Source: an uncultured Bacteroidales bacterium (GTDB lineage Bacteria; Bacteroidota; Bacteroidia; Bacteroidales; UBA11471). Taken from it: DNA of 63,930 bases. Position numbers and translations under genes: made by a program. Under the pieces are notes generated by a model. The model was not told the DNA's origin. It saw nothing but the letters and a program-made list of their open reading frames with translations, and made no database searches. The stretch is taken from contig CANQDQ010000012.1 in assembly GCA_947593515.1 (NCBI GenBank), positions 1 to 63,930 on the forward strand. The letters are read 5' to 3'. Shown here piece after piece: positions 44,804 through 53,998 of this stretch. Every line of letters starts with the position of its first letter. The stretch's first letter is position 1.

Positions 44804-46489
44804 ATGAAACGTTTTTCGCTCTTTCTGCTTTTTCTGTCGATTGCTGCCGCAGGTATGGCTGCGCTGAAATTCAAAGTGGAAAATTACGATATGGCGACGG
44901 CGCGGAAAGTCATTGACAGCCGCATAGCCGACGGCACATTCGAGCTTATCGAAGGAATCTGGCGCGACAACAAAGGCGCTGTGTACGCCATCGAAAGATT
45001 CGTCGATGAGCGTCTGCCGGAGGAGTTTCGCTACCGCGCCATACGGCTGGACGGCAAAGAGGCGGGAATGGTGAAATATTTTTTTGAAATGACGACCATC
45101 GACGGCGTGTATCATGCCATGGGCGAAAATCCGTTCGACCGCACTTACGACGAAAAATACATCATCATGACGGGAAACGCCTTTGTATTCTCTCCGTATT
45201 CAGCTCTGAACAAGACATTCTACCGAATATATCCCCTGCTCGATTTTTCCGAAAAAGAAGAAGAGGTACACGGAGGCGCAGGCTCCGGATTCGCCTTGAC
45301 GGAAGACGGCTACATCGCTACCTGCGCACATGTGGTAAGAGGGTACCAACAGTTTCTCATCACGGGCGTAAACAACGATTTCACCCGTTACTACAACGCT
45401 CGGGTAGTCGATAGCGACGCCCGCATCGACGTCGCCATTCTCAAAATCGAGGACAGCACGTTTACATCTTTCGGAAAAATACCTTACAGCATACGCGAAA
45501 ACAATCCTGTCGACGGAGAATTTTGTTTCGCCATCGGGTATCCCGAAATTGAAAACCTCGGTTATTCCCCAAAAATCACCACCGGAATTGTCAGCACGTC
45601 ATACGACAGCAACCGCCCGCATCGGTTCCAAATGACCGTTCCCGTAGAATCGGGAAACAGCGGCGGTGCCGTATTCGATGCCGACGGAAACATCTTGGGT
45701 ATGGCTTCTTCAAAATATACCGATCTTTATACCACTCTGTCCGTGCAAACAGCAGACCTGCGGAATTTCATATACAACTGTTCGGAGCTGCAAAATCTGA
45801 AAATGACGCCTGCCCCGAAAGGTCGTGAAATGACAAAAATCGTCGAAGCCAACAAACCTTTTTCCGTTCTGATCTTTACTGATTTCGACCCGCGTGCACC
45901 GCAAGTCAACCGCACTGCATACCGATTCAAAAAAATAGAGCCTTCGCCGTCGGAAAAAGCCTATGAGCTCTTTCTCGCCGGCAAATACAGCGAAGCCATA
46001 GAAGCGGCAAGCGAAGCCTTGAATCAAAATGCAAAAAACTGGTGGGCTTATTATCTTCGCGGAAACTGCTCGAAAGAAATGCAGAATTACCCGAATGCCG
46101 TCATCGACTACCGGCAAGCCATTCTATACTGTCCCGACAAAGAAAAAAATGCTTTGTCGGAAATCTATAAACAGAAAGCCATTGCAGAAATATACATGGA
46201 ACGGTATGAAGATGCTCTTGCCGACATAGACGAAGCGCAGATATTCAACGAGGAAGACCATTCGCAACTGATATTCAAAGGGTTTATACTCTACTGTTTA
46301 GGGCGATACGACGAAGCCGTAAAAATTTATGACGAAGCCATAAAATACCCCGAATGCCAAGCCGAAGGCTGCTACTACCGAAGTTTGGCATACGAAGCGC
46401 TGGGCGAATCGGAAAAAGCCGAAATCGACTTGCGTGAAGCCGCCCGACTCGGGTATGACCGAGCAAAAACAAAACTGCAACAGCCATAA
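44804..46489 (+). CDS. exported trypsin-like serine protease with C-terminal TPRs
   Basis: 561 residues with a signal peptide (MKRFSLFLLFLSIAAAGMAA). Residues about 155-335 form a chymotrypsin-fold protease of HtrA type, with His176 (IATCAHVV), Asp209 (DARIDVAIL) and Ser286 (ESGNSGGAVF). There is no PDZ domain. Instead residues about 378-556 hold several TPRs (AYELFLAGKYSEAIEAASEA; ALADIDEAQIFNEEDHSQL; GRYDEAVKIYDEAIKYPE). It should work in the periplasm, perhaps in envelope quality control with the TPRs choosing substrates or partners. It lies between the DUF3078 and LysM genes on the same strand. Confidence 0.88.
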   Translation: MKRFSLFLLFLSIAAAGMAALKFKVENYDMATARKVIDSRIADGTFELIEGIWRDNKGAVYAIERFVDERLPEEFRYRAIRLDGKEAGMVKYFFEMTTIDGVYHAMGENPFDRTYDEKYIIMTGNAFVFSPYSALNKTFYRIYPLLDFSEKEEEVHGGAGSGFALTEDGYIATCAHVVRGYQQFLITGVNNDFTRYYNARVVDSDARIDVAILKIEDSTFTSFGKIPYSIRENNPVDGEFCFAIGYPEIENLGYSPKITTGIVSTSYDSNRPHRFQMTVPVESGNSGGAVFDADGNILGMASSKYTDLYTTLSVQTADLRNFIYNCSELQNLKMTPAPKGREMTKIVEANKPFSVLIFTDFDPRAPQVNRTAYRFKKIEPSPSEKAYELFLAGKYSEAIEAASEALNQNAKNWWAYYLRGNCSKEMQNYPNAVIDYRQAILYCPDKEKNALSEIYKQKAIAEIYMERYEDALADIDEAQIFNEEDHSQLIFKGFILYCLGRYDEAVKIYDEAIKYPECQAEGCYYRSLAYEALGESEKAEIDLREAARLGYDRAKTKLQQP

Positions 46490-46576
46490 GGCAGACGCAA
46501 GAAACAAACAATATATTTCTTGTGGAACAAGATTCTATTTCCAAACGATATAATTGTTTTTTTTGTGCAAGAACGC

Positions 46577-46584
46577 TATCTTTG
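46577..46584 (+). promoter_or_regulatory. LysM-protein promoter, -7 element TATCTTTG
   Basis: Exact TAnnTTTG match, 23 bp before ATG 46608. Confidence 0.6.
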
Positions 46585-46607
46585 TAACGTTTTTCAAATT
46601 CGATGCC

Positions 46608-48602
46608 ATGCGTTTTATCCGTCTTGTTTTATTTCTGCTGTTCGTTTCGTCGCTTTTTCCGACGGAAGCGGCAGCGCAAACGTCCAATCGCAAGCCTGCC
46701 CCCCAGACGACCTTTTCGCGCAAAATCATTAATGGAAAGGAGTTTTATCTCTACCGTATCGAGGAAAACGACAACATCAACAGCGTATGTATAAAATTCG
46801 AGGTAGAGCCGGAAATCATTTTCCAATACAACCCGGAAACGAAACAACGTGACACCCTGTCGGAAGGACACCTGCTACTCATACCCATACGGTATAAAAC
46901 GGCGCAAATATCGAATGCCGAAAAGATATTCAACCACATCGTGTCAAGCGGCGAAACGCTCTACTCCCTTTCCATCATATACGGTGTTTCGGTCAATCGC
47001 ATCATTGCACTCAATCCGGAAGCGGAAGAGGTAATCCACGTGGGCGACACGCTGCGGATTCCGCAAAATGCGGTGGAAGGTCCCCCCATACAGTCGCAAG
47101 ACGCCTACATCTATCACACCATAGCCGCCGGCGAAACGCTCTACTCCCTCTCCAAACGCTACCGGACGACGGTCGAGAGCATCGTCGACGACAATCCGGG
47201 CATCGACCCGCACCACTTGGCGATAGGCGAAGTGATACGCATCGCCTCCAACAATAAAAACATAGAAACAAAGGAGACGCCTGCCTCCCACCCGCAAGCC
47301 GTATTTTACTATACGGTAAAGAGCAAAAAGGAAACGCTCGAAAGCGTTGCCCGAAAATTCGGTACGACACCGGAAGAAATCTTGGCGGTAAACAAAGGCA
47401 GAAATCTCGTGCAGAAAGGAAACACGGTAGCCATTCCGAAAAAAGAGGAACAGGCGGTAGCGCCGGTCGCCGAAGAGAAGACGGCCGCACCCGCGCATCG
47501 TCGGGCAAAACAGGGAGGTACTTACAATGTAGCCGTCATGCTGCCGTTTATGACCGACCGCGAAGCCGATGTGCGCTCGTCGCTCTACACGGAATTTTAT
47601 GAAGGGTTCCTCCTCGCAGCCGACAGCATGAAGCGCGCCGGTATGTCGCTCCGTATCTACGCACTCGACACACGGGGCAGCCGCGCCGTCGTCGATTCGC
47701 TCATCGGCACGCTGGCAAAAAAGAATCTCGACTTGATTATCGGTCCCGTAGAAAACGCCGATATTGCCGCCGTCGCCGCATTCGCCCGTCAGGAAGGCAT
47801 AAACATGGTGAATCCCTTCGCCGTGAAAAACAATGAAGCCAACCGCAACCCGCACGTCTTCCAATGCAACATTCCGCATGAAAGCCTGTATGCCCGAAGC
47901 CGAGAGAAACTGTTTGAAGAAATCGGCGACAAATCGGTCGTTTTCGTCATCGACGACAGCGGAAGCGAAAACAGCAAATCCGACCACATCGACCGCATCA
48001 AAACCAAACTGCTGCAAGAGGGCAAAGACTTCGTGGAAATATCGCTCGGGCAAGACCCCTATATGGAAACGTTCGACGAAATGCTGCCCAAAGCCACTGA
48101 CCTGTTCGTACTCACCAACGCCACCGGTCGGGGCGCCGTAGGCAAAGTGGTGGCTCCGCTCGCCAAGCTGAAAGACGACAAACCACGCCTCAACATTTCG
48201 CTCTACGGCTATCCCGAATGGCAAATGTATATAAAGGAATACATCGACCCGTTCTGCCGGCTGAACACCACGATATTTTCACGCTTTTACTCCCTGCCGT
48301 CCGATGCAATGGCGGCAAAAGTGCAGGACGCGTTCCTGTCGTGGTTCCGCAAAGATATGCTGCAAGCCAATCCGCAGCACGTATTTTTAGGATATGACAC
48401 GGGACTGTTTTTCCTGACGGCACTGCAACGGTTCGGCAACGACTTCGAAAACGACATCGAATCGGTCGCCTACTCGGGAATACAGACGTGTTTCCGATTC
48501 CGCCGCATCAACAATTGGAGCGGGTTCGACAACGAAGCGATTCTTTTCGTCCACTTCACGCCGACGTTCGACATCACCCGCGAAACGTTGCTCACCGAAT
48601 AA
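46608..48602 (+). CDS. exported LysM-repeat protein with type-I periplasmic-binding domain
   Basis: 664 residues from ATG 46608. A signal peptide (MRFIRLVLFLLFVSSLFPTEAAA) is followed by four LysM-type repeats between about residues 36 and 275 (e.g. HIVSSGETLYSLSIIYGVS; HTIAAGETLYSLSKRYRTT; LESVARKFGTTPEEILAVN), which bind glycan. Residues about 300-664 resemble a type-I periplasmic binding fold (YNVAVMLPFMTDREADVRSS, GFLLAADSMKRAGMSLRIYA, LDLIIGPVENADIAAVAAFA). No ABC transporter genes are adjacent. The combination recalls LpoA, whose C-terminal domain has the same fold and activates a peptidoglycan synthase; that analogy is inference. It is followed by a PorT-like barrel gene after 10 bp. 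Confidence 0.82.
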   Translation: MRFIRLVLFLLFVSSLFPTEAAAQTSNRKPAPQTTFSRKIINGKEFYLYRIEENDNINSVCIKFEVEPEIIFQYNPETKQRDTLSEGHLLLIPIRYKTAQISNAEKIFNHIVSSGETLYSLSIIYGVSVNRIIALNPEAEEVIHVGDTLRIPQNAVEGPPIQSQDAYIYHTIAAGETLYSLSKRYRTTVESIVDDNPGIDPHHLAIGEVIRIASNNKNIETKETPASHPQAVFYYTVKSKKETLESVARKFGTTPEEILAVNKGRNLVQKGNTVAIPKKEEQAVAPVAEEKTAAPAHRRAKQGGTYNVAVMLPFMTDREADVRSSLYTEFYEGFLLAADSMKRAGMSLRIYALDTRGSRAVVDSLIGTLAKKNLDLIIGPVENADIAAVAAFARQEGINMVNPFAVKNNEANRNPHVFQCNIPHESLYARSREKLFEEIGDKSVVFVIDDSGSENSKSDHIDRIKTKLLQEGKDFVEISLGQDPYMETFDEMLPKATDLFVLTNATGRGAVGKVVAPLAKLKDDKPRLNISLYGYPEWQMYIKEYIDPFCRLNTTIFSRFYSLPSDAMAAKVQDAFLSWFRKDMLQANPQHVFLGYDTGLFFLTALQRFGNDFENDIESVAYSGIQTCFRFRRINNWSGFDNEAILFVHFTPTFDITRETLLTE

Positions 48603-48612
48603 TTCGCCCCCG

Positions 48613-49311
48613 ATGAAACAGCTCCTGCGCCTCTGCCTTGTATTCGCACTCCTGTCGGGGTGCGCCGCCGATATGCAGGCACAACGGAAATACAACTCCT
48701 ACCGCTCGGTATCGGTAGGCGTCAGAGGCGGAGCCACGTTCTCGAAAGTTACGTTCCGCCCGTCGGTGCGGGAAAAATTCCAGCCCGGTATGAGTATGGG
48801 CGTGTCGGTGCGCTACATCGAGGAAAAGTATTTCGGCATCATCGGCGAGGTGAATTTTTCACAATTCGGCTGGAAAGAGGATTTTTCAAGGGAAACAACC
48901 GGCGACTATGCTTACAGCCACACGATGAATTACATCACCATACCGTTTCTCTCCCACATCTTTTTCGGCAACGAGCCGATACGGGGATTTCTCAATCTCG
49001 GTCCGCAAATCGGCGTCCTATTTTCCGACAAGGTTTCGTCGAGCTTCGACGTGAACGACCTGCCGCCATTCACTGCGGTGCTGCAAGTGCAACAGTATTA
49101 CGAACCGATAAAATCGAAATTCGACTACGGCATCACCGGCGGCATCGGCATGGAGGTGAAACTGAAACGGCACAGCATCATCGTCGAGGGTCGCTACTAC
49201 TTCGGGCTTAACGATTTCTTCGAAAACAGCAAGGGAAAAGACGCCTACTTTCAGGCATCTGCCCACCAACAGATTTGGGCGGGCATTTCATACCTCTTTC
49301 ACATAAAATAA
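48613..49311 (+). CDS. PorT-like outer-membrane beta-barrel protein
   Basis: 232 residues. The signal segment (LLRLCLVFALLSGCAADMQA) may be lipoprotein-like at GC but reads as a normal signal ending AQ. Strands typical of the PorT/OMP_b-brl_2 family follow: VSVGVRGGATFSKVTF, GIIGEVNFSQFGWKE, HTMNYITIPFLSHIFFGN, LGPQIGVLFSDKVS, YGITGGIGMEVKL, ending AGISYLFHIK. PorT in Porphyromonas is part of type IX secretion, but many paralogues are not, so I do not assign that role. It shares a transcript with the LysM gene and probably works with it in the envelope. Confidence 0.78.
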   Translation: MKQLLRLCLVFALLSGCAADMQAQRKYNSYRSVSVGVRGGATFSKVTFRPSVREKFQPGMSMGVSVRYIEEKYFGIIGEVNFSQFGWKEDFSRETTGDYAYSHTMNYITIPFLSHIFFGNEPIRGFLNLGPQIGVLFSDKVSSSFDVNDLPPFTAVLQVQQYYEPIKSKFDYGITGGIGMEVKLKRHSIIVEGRYYFGLNDFFENSKGKDAYFQASAHQQIWAGISYLFHIK

Positions 49312-49316
49312 TCGGC

Positions 49317-50675
49317 TTACTTCAACGGGTGAATGCGCGACATTTTGCGGATATGATACCACAATGCCGCCAGCGCGACGATGAAAGCTACCGTATCGGT
49401 GATGGGTATGCTCCACCACACGCCGTTCGTTCCGTAAAAGGGCGGCAATATCAGCAGGCAGGGTATCAGGAATAAAAGCTGCCGCGAAAGCGACAGGAAA
49501 ATGGAAATGCGCGATTTGCCGATAGACTGGAAAAATTGCGTGATGACTATCTGCATACCCACGATGGCAAATGCCGCACTCATGATGCGCAAGCCGTTGC
49601 GGGAGATTTCCAGCAGTTCGGGGTCGTCGGTGAAAAGTCCGACGATAACGCTCGGTATCAATTCGTTAAGCAGAAAACCGAAGGTGGTGATGCAGCCGCC
49701 CCAGAAGATGCCGTAATGCAGCGTCAGCTTCACGCGGTCGAAGCGGTTGGCGCCGTAGTTGTAGCCGACAATCGGCTGCATGCCCTGCGCCAGTCCCAAG
49801 ACAATCATCACGAAAAGCGTCATCATGCGATTGACGATGCCGTATGCGCCGATAGCCATATTGCCGCCGTAATCGAGCAGCGACGTGTTGATGATGATGA
49901 CCACCAGACAGGCGCACGAGTTCATCAGAAAGGGCGACATTCCGATGCTCAGAATCGAAGCGACGATGCGGCGCTGCAACCCAAAGTAGCCGCGCTTGAA
50001 ATGGATATAGCTGTTGCGGTTGAGGAAGTGCGAGAGCACCCATATCATTCCCGTAAACTGCGCCAGCACGGTAGCGAGCGCAGCTCCCTTTATGCCCCAC
50101 TTCAAGGTAAAGATGAATATCGGCGCCACGACGATATTGACCGCCACCGTAAGAATGGACGAAAACATCGCCTTGCGGGGGTAGCCGGTGGCACGCATGA
50201 CATTATTCAACCCGACAAAGAGGTAGGCAATGGGATTGCCGTAAAGTATGATGCGCATGAAGTCGCGGGCATACGGCAGCGTGTCTTCGCTGGCGCCGAA
50301 AAAGCGCAGCACGGGGTCGAGAAAAACGAGCGTAACGCACGTGAGCAATACACCGTTGAATGCCAGCAATATGGCAGCATGGTGCAATACCGAGGTCGCC
50401 CGCCGGTGGTCTTTCTGCCCCATATATATAGAGGTAATGGTGGCGCTGCCCACTCCTACCAGCGTACAGAAAGCGATAATCAGATTCATCAGCGGAAAGG
50501 TTACCGCCAAACCGGCTATCGCCATCGCTCCCACGCCGTGCCCGATGAATATGCTGTCGATGACGTTGTACAACGAAACGACCGTCATCGCTATAATGGC
50601 AGGTATGGAGTATTCCAACAGCAATCTCCCGATAGGTGCCGTTCCCAGTCGCTGCGGTGAATTATTGTTTACCAT
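49317..50675 (-). CDS. MATE-family efflux transporter
   Basis: 452 residues with about 12 membrane helices in two homologous halves. Typical MATE segments are GTAPIGRLLLEYSIPAIIAM at the start, NVIDSIFIGHGVGAMAIAGL, NPIAYLFVGLNNVMRATGYP, and in the second half GLAQGMQPIVGYNYGAN. It probably exports drugs or metabolites in exchange for Na+ or H+; the substrate is unknown. It is convergent with the PorT-like gene, with only 5 bp between stops and no terminator visible there. Confidence 0.93.
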   Translation of the reverse strand: MVNNNSPQRLGTAPIGRLLLEYSIPAIIAMTVVSLYNVIDSIFIGHGVGAMAIAGLAVTFPLMNLIIAFCTLVGVGSATITSIYMGQKDHRRATSVLHHAAILLAFNGVLLTCVTLVFLDPVLRFFGASEDTLPYARDFMRIILYGNPIAYLFVGLNNVMRATGYPRKAMFSSILTVAVNIVVAPIFIFTLKWGIKGAALATVLAQFTGMIWVLSHFLNRNSYIHFKRGYFGLQRRIVASILSIGMSPFLMNSCACLVVIIINTSLLDYGGNMAIGAYGIVNRMMTLFVMIVLGLAQGMQPIVGYNYGANRFDRVKLTLHYGIFWGGCITTFGFLLNELIPSVIVGLFTDDPELLEISRNGLRIMSAAFAIVGMQIVITQFFQSIGKSRISIFLSLSRQLLFLIPCLLILPPFYGTNGVWWSIPITDTVAFIVALAALWYHIRKMSRIHPLK

Positions 50676-50695
50676 ATCCGTTTCCGTTGTGGCGG

Positions 50696-50703
50696 CAAAG
50701 GTA
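50696..50703 (-). promoter_or_regulatory. MATE gene promoter, -7 element TACCTTTG (minus strand)
   Basis: The plus strand reads CAAAGGTA, 21 bp before the ATG. Confidence 0.55.
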
Positions 50704-50767
50704 CGAAATATTTGTATAGTCGCGCGGTTTTTATTTCCTTTGCAGCGTTAAACAAAATAAATAAAAT

Positions 50768-51409
50768 ATGGGGAACTTTCCTGCCGCTGCGCTTTTCGAC
50801 CTCGACGGCGTCATCGTGGACACCGAACCGCAATACAGTATTTTCTGGGACAAAACGGGTGCGACTTACTTGCACGACACCGACCATTTCGGCATGAAAA
50901 TCAAGGGCAATACGGTGCGCCAGATTTTCGACCGCCATTTCGCGGGGCACGAGGCATGGCAGCGGGAGATTGCCGCTGCACTGGCGGAATGGGAGCGCCA
51001 AATGAAATTTTATCTGATTCCGGGCATTCTCGACTTCTTGTCGGAGCTCCGATCGCTGCATATACGCACGGCGGTCGTTACCAGCTCCGACCAAGCGAAG
51101 ATACAAAACCTTTGGCGGGCACACCCCGAATTAAAGACATTCTTCGACATCGTGATTACTGCCGACGACATCACCCGCTCGAAGCCCGACCCCGAAGGGT
51201 ATCTGCTGGCGGCTGCCCGACTGAATGCCGCGCCGGCGCAGTCGGTCGTTTTCGAGGATTCGCGCGCCGGTCTGCAAGCCGCCCGCGCCGGCGGAATGCG
51301 CGTAGTGGGGCTGGCAACCACGCTGCCCCGCGACGAGGTGGCGGCGCTTGCCGACTCGGTCATCGAAAATTTTTCGGGCGTGCGGGCACACACGCTCTTC
51401 TGCAAATAA
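50768..51409 (+). CDS. HAD-superfamily phosphatase (beta-phosphoglucomutase/Gph-like)
   Basis: 213 residues. HAD motifs: I AALFDLDGVIVDTE (nucleophile Asp and acid/base Asp), II VVTSSDQAK, III with Lys in RSKPDPEGYLLAA, IV VVFEDSRAGLQAARAGGM. A helical cap lies between I and II. It is a small soluble phosphatase or phosphomutase; the substrate cannot be read from the sequence. The gene stands alone between divergent MATE and convergent kdsA genes. Confidence 0.87.
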   Translation: MGNFPAAALFDLDGVIVDTEPQYSIFWDKTGATYLHDTDHFGMKIKGNTVRQIFDRHFAGHEAWQREIAAALAEWERQMKFYLIPGILDFLSELRSLHIRTAVVTSSDQAKIQNLWRAHPELKTFFDIVITADDITRSKPDPEGYLLAAARLNAAPAQSVVFEDSRAGLQAARAGGMRVVGLATTLPRDEVAALADSVIENFSGVRAHTLFCK

Positions 51410-51435
51410 ACTTTTAGGCGAAAAATCGGTCGCGG

Positions 51436-52260
51436 CTACCGCGAAAACGAATCGACCGCCTGCCGCAAAACGACAAGGCGGGCAAGGAGATTTTCCAAAC
51501 GGTCGAGGGGGAGCATATTGGCGCCGTCGGATTTGGCTTTTGCCGGCTCGGGGTGCGTCTCCATGAAAAGCCCGTCGACCCCTACCGCCACGCCGGCACG
51601 CGCCACCGTTTCGATGAGCTTCGGCATACCGCCGGTTACCCCCGAAGTCTGGTTGGGCTGTTGCAGCGAATGGGTTACATCGAGCACCACCGGACAGCCG
51701 AAACTTTGCATTTCGGGTATGCCGCGATAATCGACCACCAAGTCTTGATAACCGAACGTGGTGCCCCGCTCGGTAAGCATCACGTTTTCATTGCCCGACT
51801 CCGTTATTTTTTCGGCGGCAAAGCGCATAGCGCCCGCCGACAGGAATTGTCCTTTTTTGATATTAACCACTTTTCCCGTGCGGGCGGCAGCCAGCAGCAG
51901 GTCGGTCTGCCGGCACAGAAATGCCGGAATCTGCAACACATCGACATAAGCGGCTGCCATATCGGCTTCGGCGGCGGTGTGTATATCGGTTACTACCGGC
52001 ACGTCGAACGTTTCGCGCACCTTGCACAAAATGCGCAGCGCCTTTTCGTCGCCGATGCCGGTAAACGAATCGAGGCGCGAACGGTTGTCTTTTCGGTACG
52101 AGCCTTTGAAAATATAGGGAATCTTCATGCGGTCGGTAAGGCTTACTATTTTCTCGGCGATGCGCATCGCCATATCTTCGCCTTCGATGACGCAGGGACC
52201 CGCTAGCAGGAAAAAGAGACCCGACTCGGTGTGGTGCAGATTGGATATTCGGGGATACAT
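51436..52260 (-). CDS. kdsA: 3-deoxy-8-phosphooctulonate synthase
   Basis: 274 residues, a (beta/alpha)8 barrel. Signature segments are FFLLAGPCVIEGEDMA (PEP-binding), FKGSYRKDNRSRLDSFTG, VTDIHTAAEA, LIPAFLCRQTDLL-type LQIPAFLCRQTD, and DVTHSLQQPNQTSGVTGG. It condenses PEP and arabinose-5-phosphate to KDO-8-P for lipopolysaccharide. It lies 5 bp after rsmE on the same strand. Confidence 0.95.
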   Translation of the reverse strand: MYPRISNLHHTESGLFFLLAGPCVIEGEDMAMRIAEKIVSLTDRMKIPYIFKGSYRKDNRSRLDSFTGIGDEKALRILCKVRETFDVPVVTDIHTAAEADMAAAYVDVLQIPAFLCRQTDLLLAAARTGKVVNIKKGQFLSAGAMRFAAEKITESGNENVMLTERGTTFGYQDLVVDYRGIPEMQSFGCPVVLDVTHSLQQPNQTSGVTGGMPKLIETVARAGVAVGVDGLFMETHPEPAKAKSDGANMLPLDRLENLLARLVVLRQAVDSFSR

Positions 52261-52265
52261 GAGCG

Positions 52266-52979
52266 TTATTTTTTACGGTTTATCTGATTAATAATGTGCA
52301 GGGTATGGCACGCCACCACGCCGGCGGTTTCGGTGCGCAGGCGGCTGTCGCCCAACGACACGGCGCGGAATCCGCAGTCGGTTGCCAGCGCTATTTCGTC
52401 GCGGCTGAAATCGCCCTCCGGACCGATAAGCACCAACGCATCGCGACCCGCTTCGTAAAGCTGCGCCAGCGGCACGCGCTCGCCCTCCTGACAATGGGCG
52501 ATAAATTTGTCGCCGGAGAATGGCTGTCGGACGAAACGGTCGAAATCGGTCATTTCGTCGAGTTGCGGGCAGACTGCTTTAAGCGACTGCTTCATGGCGG
52601 AAATCACGATTTTGCGCAGACGGTCGCTTTTCATCTCGCGCCGCTCGGAATAGCGGCAGCGCAACGGCGTTATGGCGTCGATGCCTATCTCGGTGCATTT
52701 TTCGGCAAACCACTCCATGCGGTCGAGGTTCTTCGTGGGCGCTATCGCCACGTGCAGACGGAAGCCCCACGCGGGCGGCGCGGGTATCGTCTCCACAATA
52801 TCCACCGCGCAGTGCTTCGGGTGCGCCGACACGATTACCGCCCGATAGAACGTACCGGCTCCGTCGGCGAGCATCAGTTCGTCGCCCTCGACCTGCCGCA
52901 GCACTTTGACGCAGTGATGCGACTCTTCTTCGGGCAGCTCCCGCACCGAAACAATATTCGGAGTGTAAAAAATATTCAT
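52266..52979 (-). CDS. rsmE: 16S rRNA m3U1498 methyltransferase
   Basis: 237 residues from ATG 52979 (MNIFYTPNIV), six codons inside the longer frame. An N-terminal PUA-like domain (SHHCVKVLRQVEGDELML) precedes a SPOUT knot domain with IGPEGDFSRDEIALA and SLGDSRLRTETAGVVA. It methylates the ribosome in the cytoplasm. A TATATTTG promoter lies just upstream, and kdsA probably shares the transcript. Confidence 0.94.
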   Translation of the reverse strand: MNIFYTPNIVSVRELPEEESHHCVKVLRQVEGDELMLADGAGTFYRAVIVSAHPKHCAVDIVETIPAPPAWGFRLHVAIAPTKNLDRMEWFAEKCTEIGIDAITPLRCRYSERREMKSDRLRKIVISAMKQSLKAVCPQLDEMTDFDRFVRQPFSGDKFIAHCQEGERVPLAQLYEAGRDALVLIGPEGDFSRDEIALATDCGFRAVSLGDSRLRTETAGVVACHTLHIINQINRKK

Positions 52980-53002
52980 TGTCAGCCTTTGTAACAACGT
53001 TG

Positions 53003-53010
53003 CAAATATA
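53003..53010 (-). promoter_or_regulatory. rsmE-kdsA promoter, -7 element TATATTTG (minus strand)
   Basis: The plus strand reads CAAATATA, 24 bp before the rsmE ATG. Confidence 0.55.
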
Positions 53011-53099
53011 ACGAGATTTCACAAAAAAACGGCAAAACGGCGGAGAGATTGTTTCCGCGTTTTGCCGCCGGCGTTTTTCAGGGTAAATATAAGTTCAGG

Positions 53100-53615
53100 T
53101 TACTTCATCATATCGACAATGCGGGCAACCTCCTTGTCGGCTGTGGCTGCACTGCCGCCGCGTATGGCAACGCCCTGCCGTACATCGGCACGCGGACAGG
53201 CTTTTTTGAGGTCTTCCACGCTATGCCCGAATCCGCTGCCCTCGTGGGTGCTGAATGGGATTATCTTTTTTCCGGAAAAATCGTATGACTCCAAAAAGGT
53301 GAACACCGCCATGGGCATCGTGCCCCACCAGTTGGGATAACCCAGAAAAACAGTGTCGTACTGCTCCATATTCTCTATTTCGGCGGTAAGACGGGGACGG
53401 GCTTTCCGGCGCTGCTCCTCCTGCGCTTTTTCGGTGGTCGCATAGTAACCGGCGGGGTAAGGTTCCACCGTCTCGATATGGAACAAGTTTCCATGCGTAA
53501 GTGCCTCTATTTTACCGGCTATAACTTCGGTATTTCCGATAGAACGCATTTCAAGCCGTCCATTCACGTAAGTTTCGCCTTTCAGCGAGAAATAGGCTAT
53601 TAAAATTTTATTCAT
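53100..53615 (-). CDS. flavodoxin-like protein
   Basis: 171 residues. The N-terminal strand KILIAYFSLKGETY is followed by an insertion before SIGNTEVIAGKIEAL, so the FMN phosphate loop (S..GNT) is longer than usual. The middle has YDTVFLGYPNWWGTMPMAVF, where the Trp pair packs on the flavin, and a later FSTHEGSGFGHSVEDL. It belongs to the flavodoxin_4 type group of small cytoplasmic electron carriers or quinone reductases. No partner is adjacent. A -7 element is at 53758-53765. Confidence 0.87.
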   Translation of the reverse strand: MNKILIAYFSLKGETYVNGRLEMRSIGNTEVIAGKIEALTHGNLFHIETVEPYPAGYYATTEKAQEEQRRKARPRLTAEIENMEQYDTVFLGYPNWWGTMPMAVFTFLESYDFSGKKIIPFSTHEGSGFGHSVEDLKKACPRADVRQGVAIRGGSAATADKEVARIVDMMK

Positions 53616-53998
53616 ATATCATTATTTCAAATGATTAGATAGCTACTTTTTTCAATTACAAATCGACGATTCCAGTGCTTTCTGCGCCGCCATACCGAAC
53701 ACCGAAAGGAACACAAGCCGACGGTCGAAAAAAAATCCGTTTCATATTTTCACGACACAAAAGTAACATTTTAACGACGAACAAAAATATCCGAATTACG
53801 GTTTAATATACCTTTTTTACCTATAAGAAAACAAGTCGATAAAAAAATCCGGTATTGTATTTGAATGTATTCCGAAAAATTTATCTACCTTTGCAGGTTG
53901 AAAAATTATGCCGCACAATCGTCCGTAAAACGACAGCGGGCAAAACAATGAAATAAATACGGAATACAGGCAAAAACCTGTACAGAACAGAAAACGAT
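53616..53998. other. 383-bp intergenic region with two divergent promoters
   Basis: It contains TACTTTTG on the minus strand at 53758-53765 (possible flavodoxin promoter, 143 bp upstream) and TACCTTTG on the plus strand at 53886-53893 (thrS). The thrS leader of about 100 nt shows no T-box-like specifier that I can recognise and no T-tailed hairpin. No gene is supported here. Confidence 0.55.
53886..53893 (+). promoter_or_regulatory. thrS-infC-rpmI-rplT promoter, -7 element TACCTTTG
   Basis: Matches TAnnTTTG, 105 bp before the thrS ATG. Confidence 0.6.

Noticed and set aside
48613..49311. Type IX secretion role from the PorT-like barrel
   Set aside because: PorT-like paralogues are common in Bacteroidetes and no other secretion component lies in the window.
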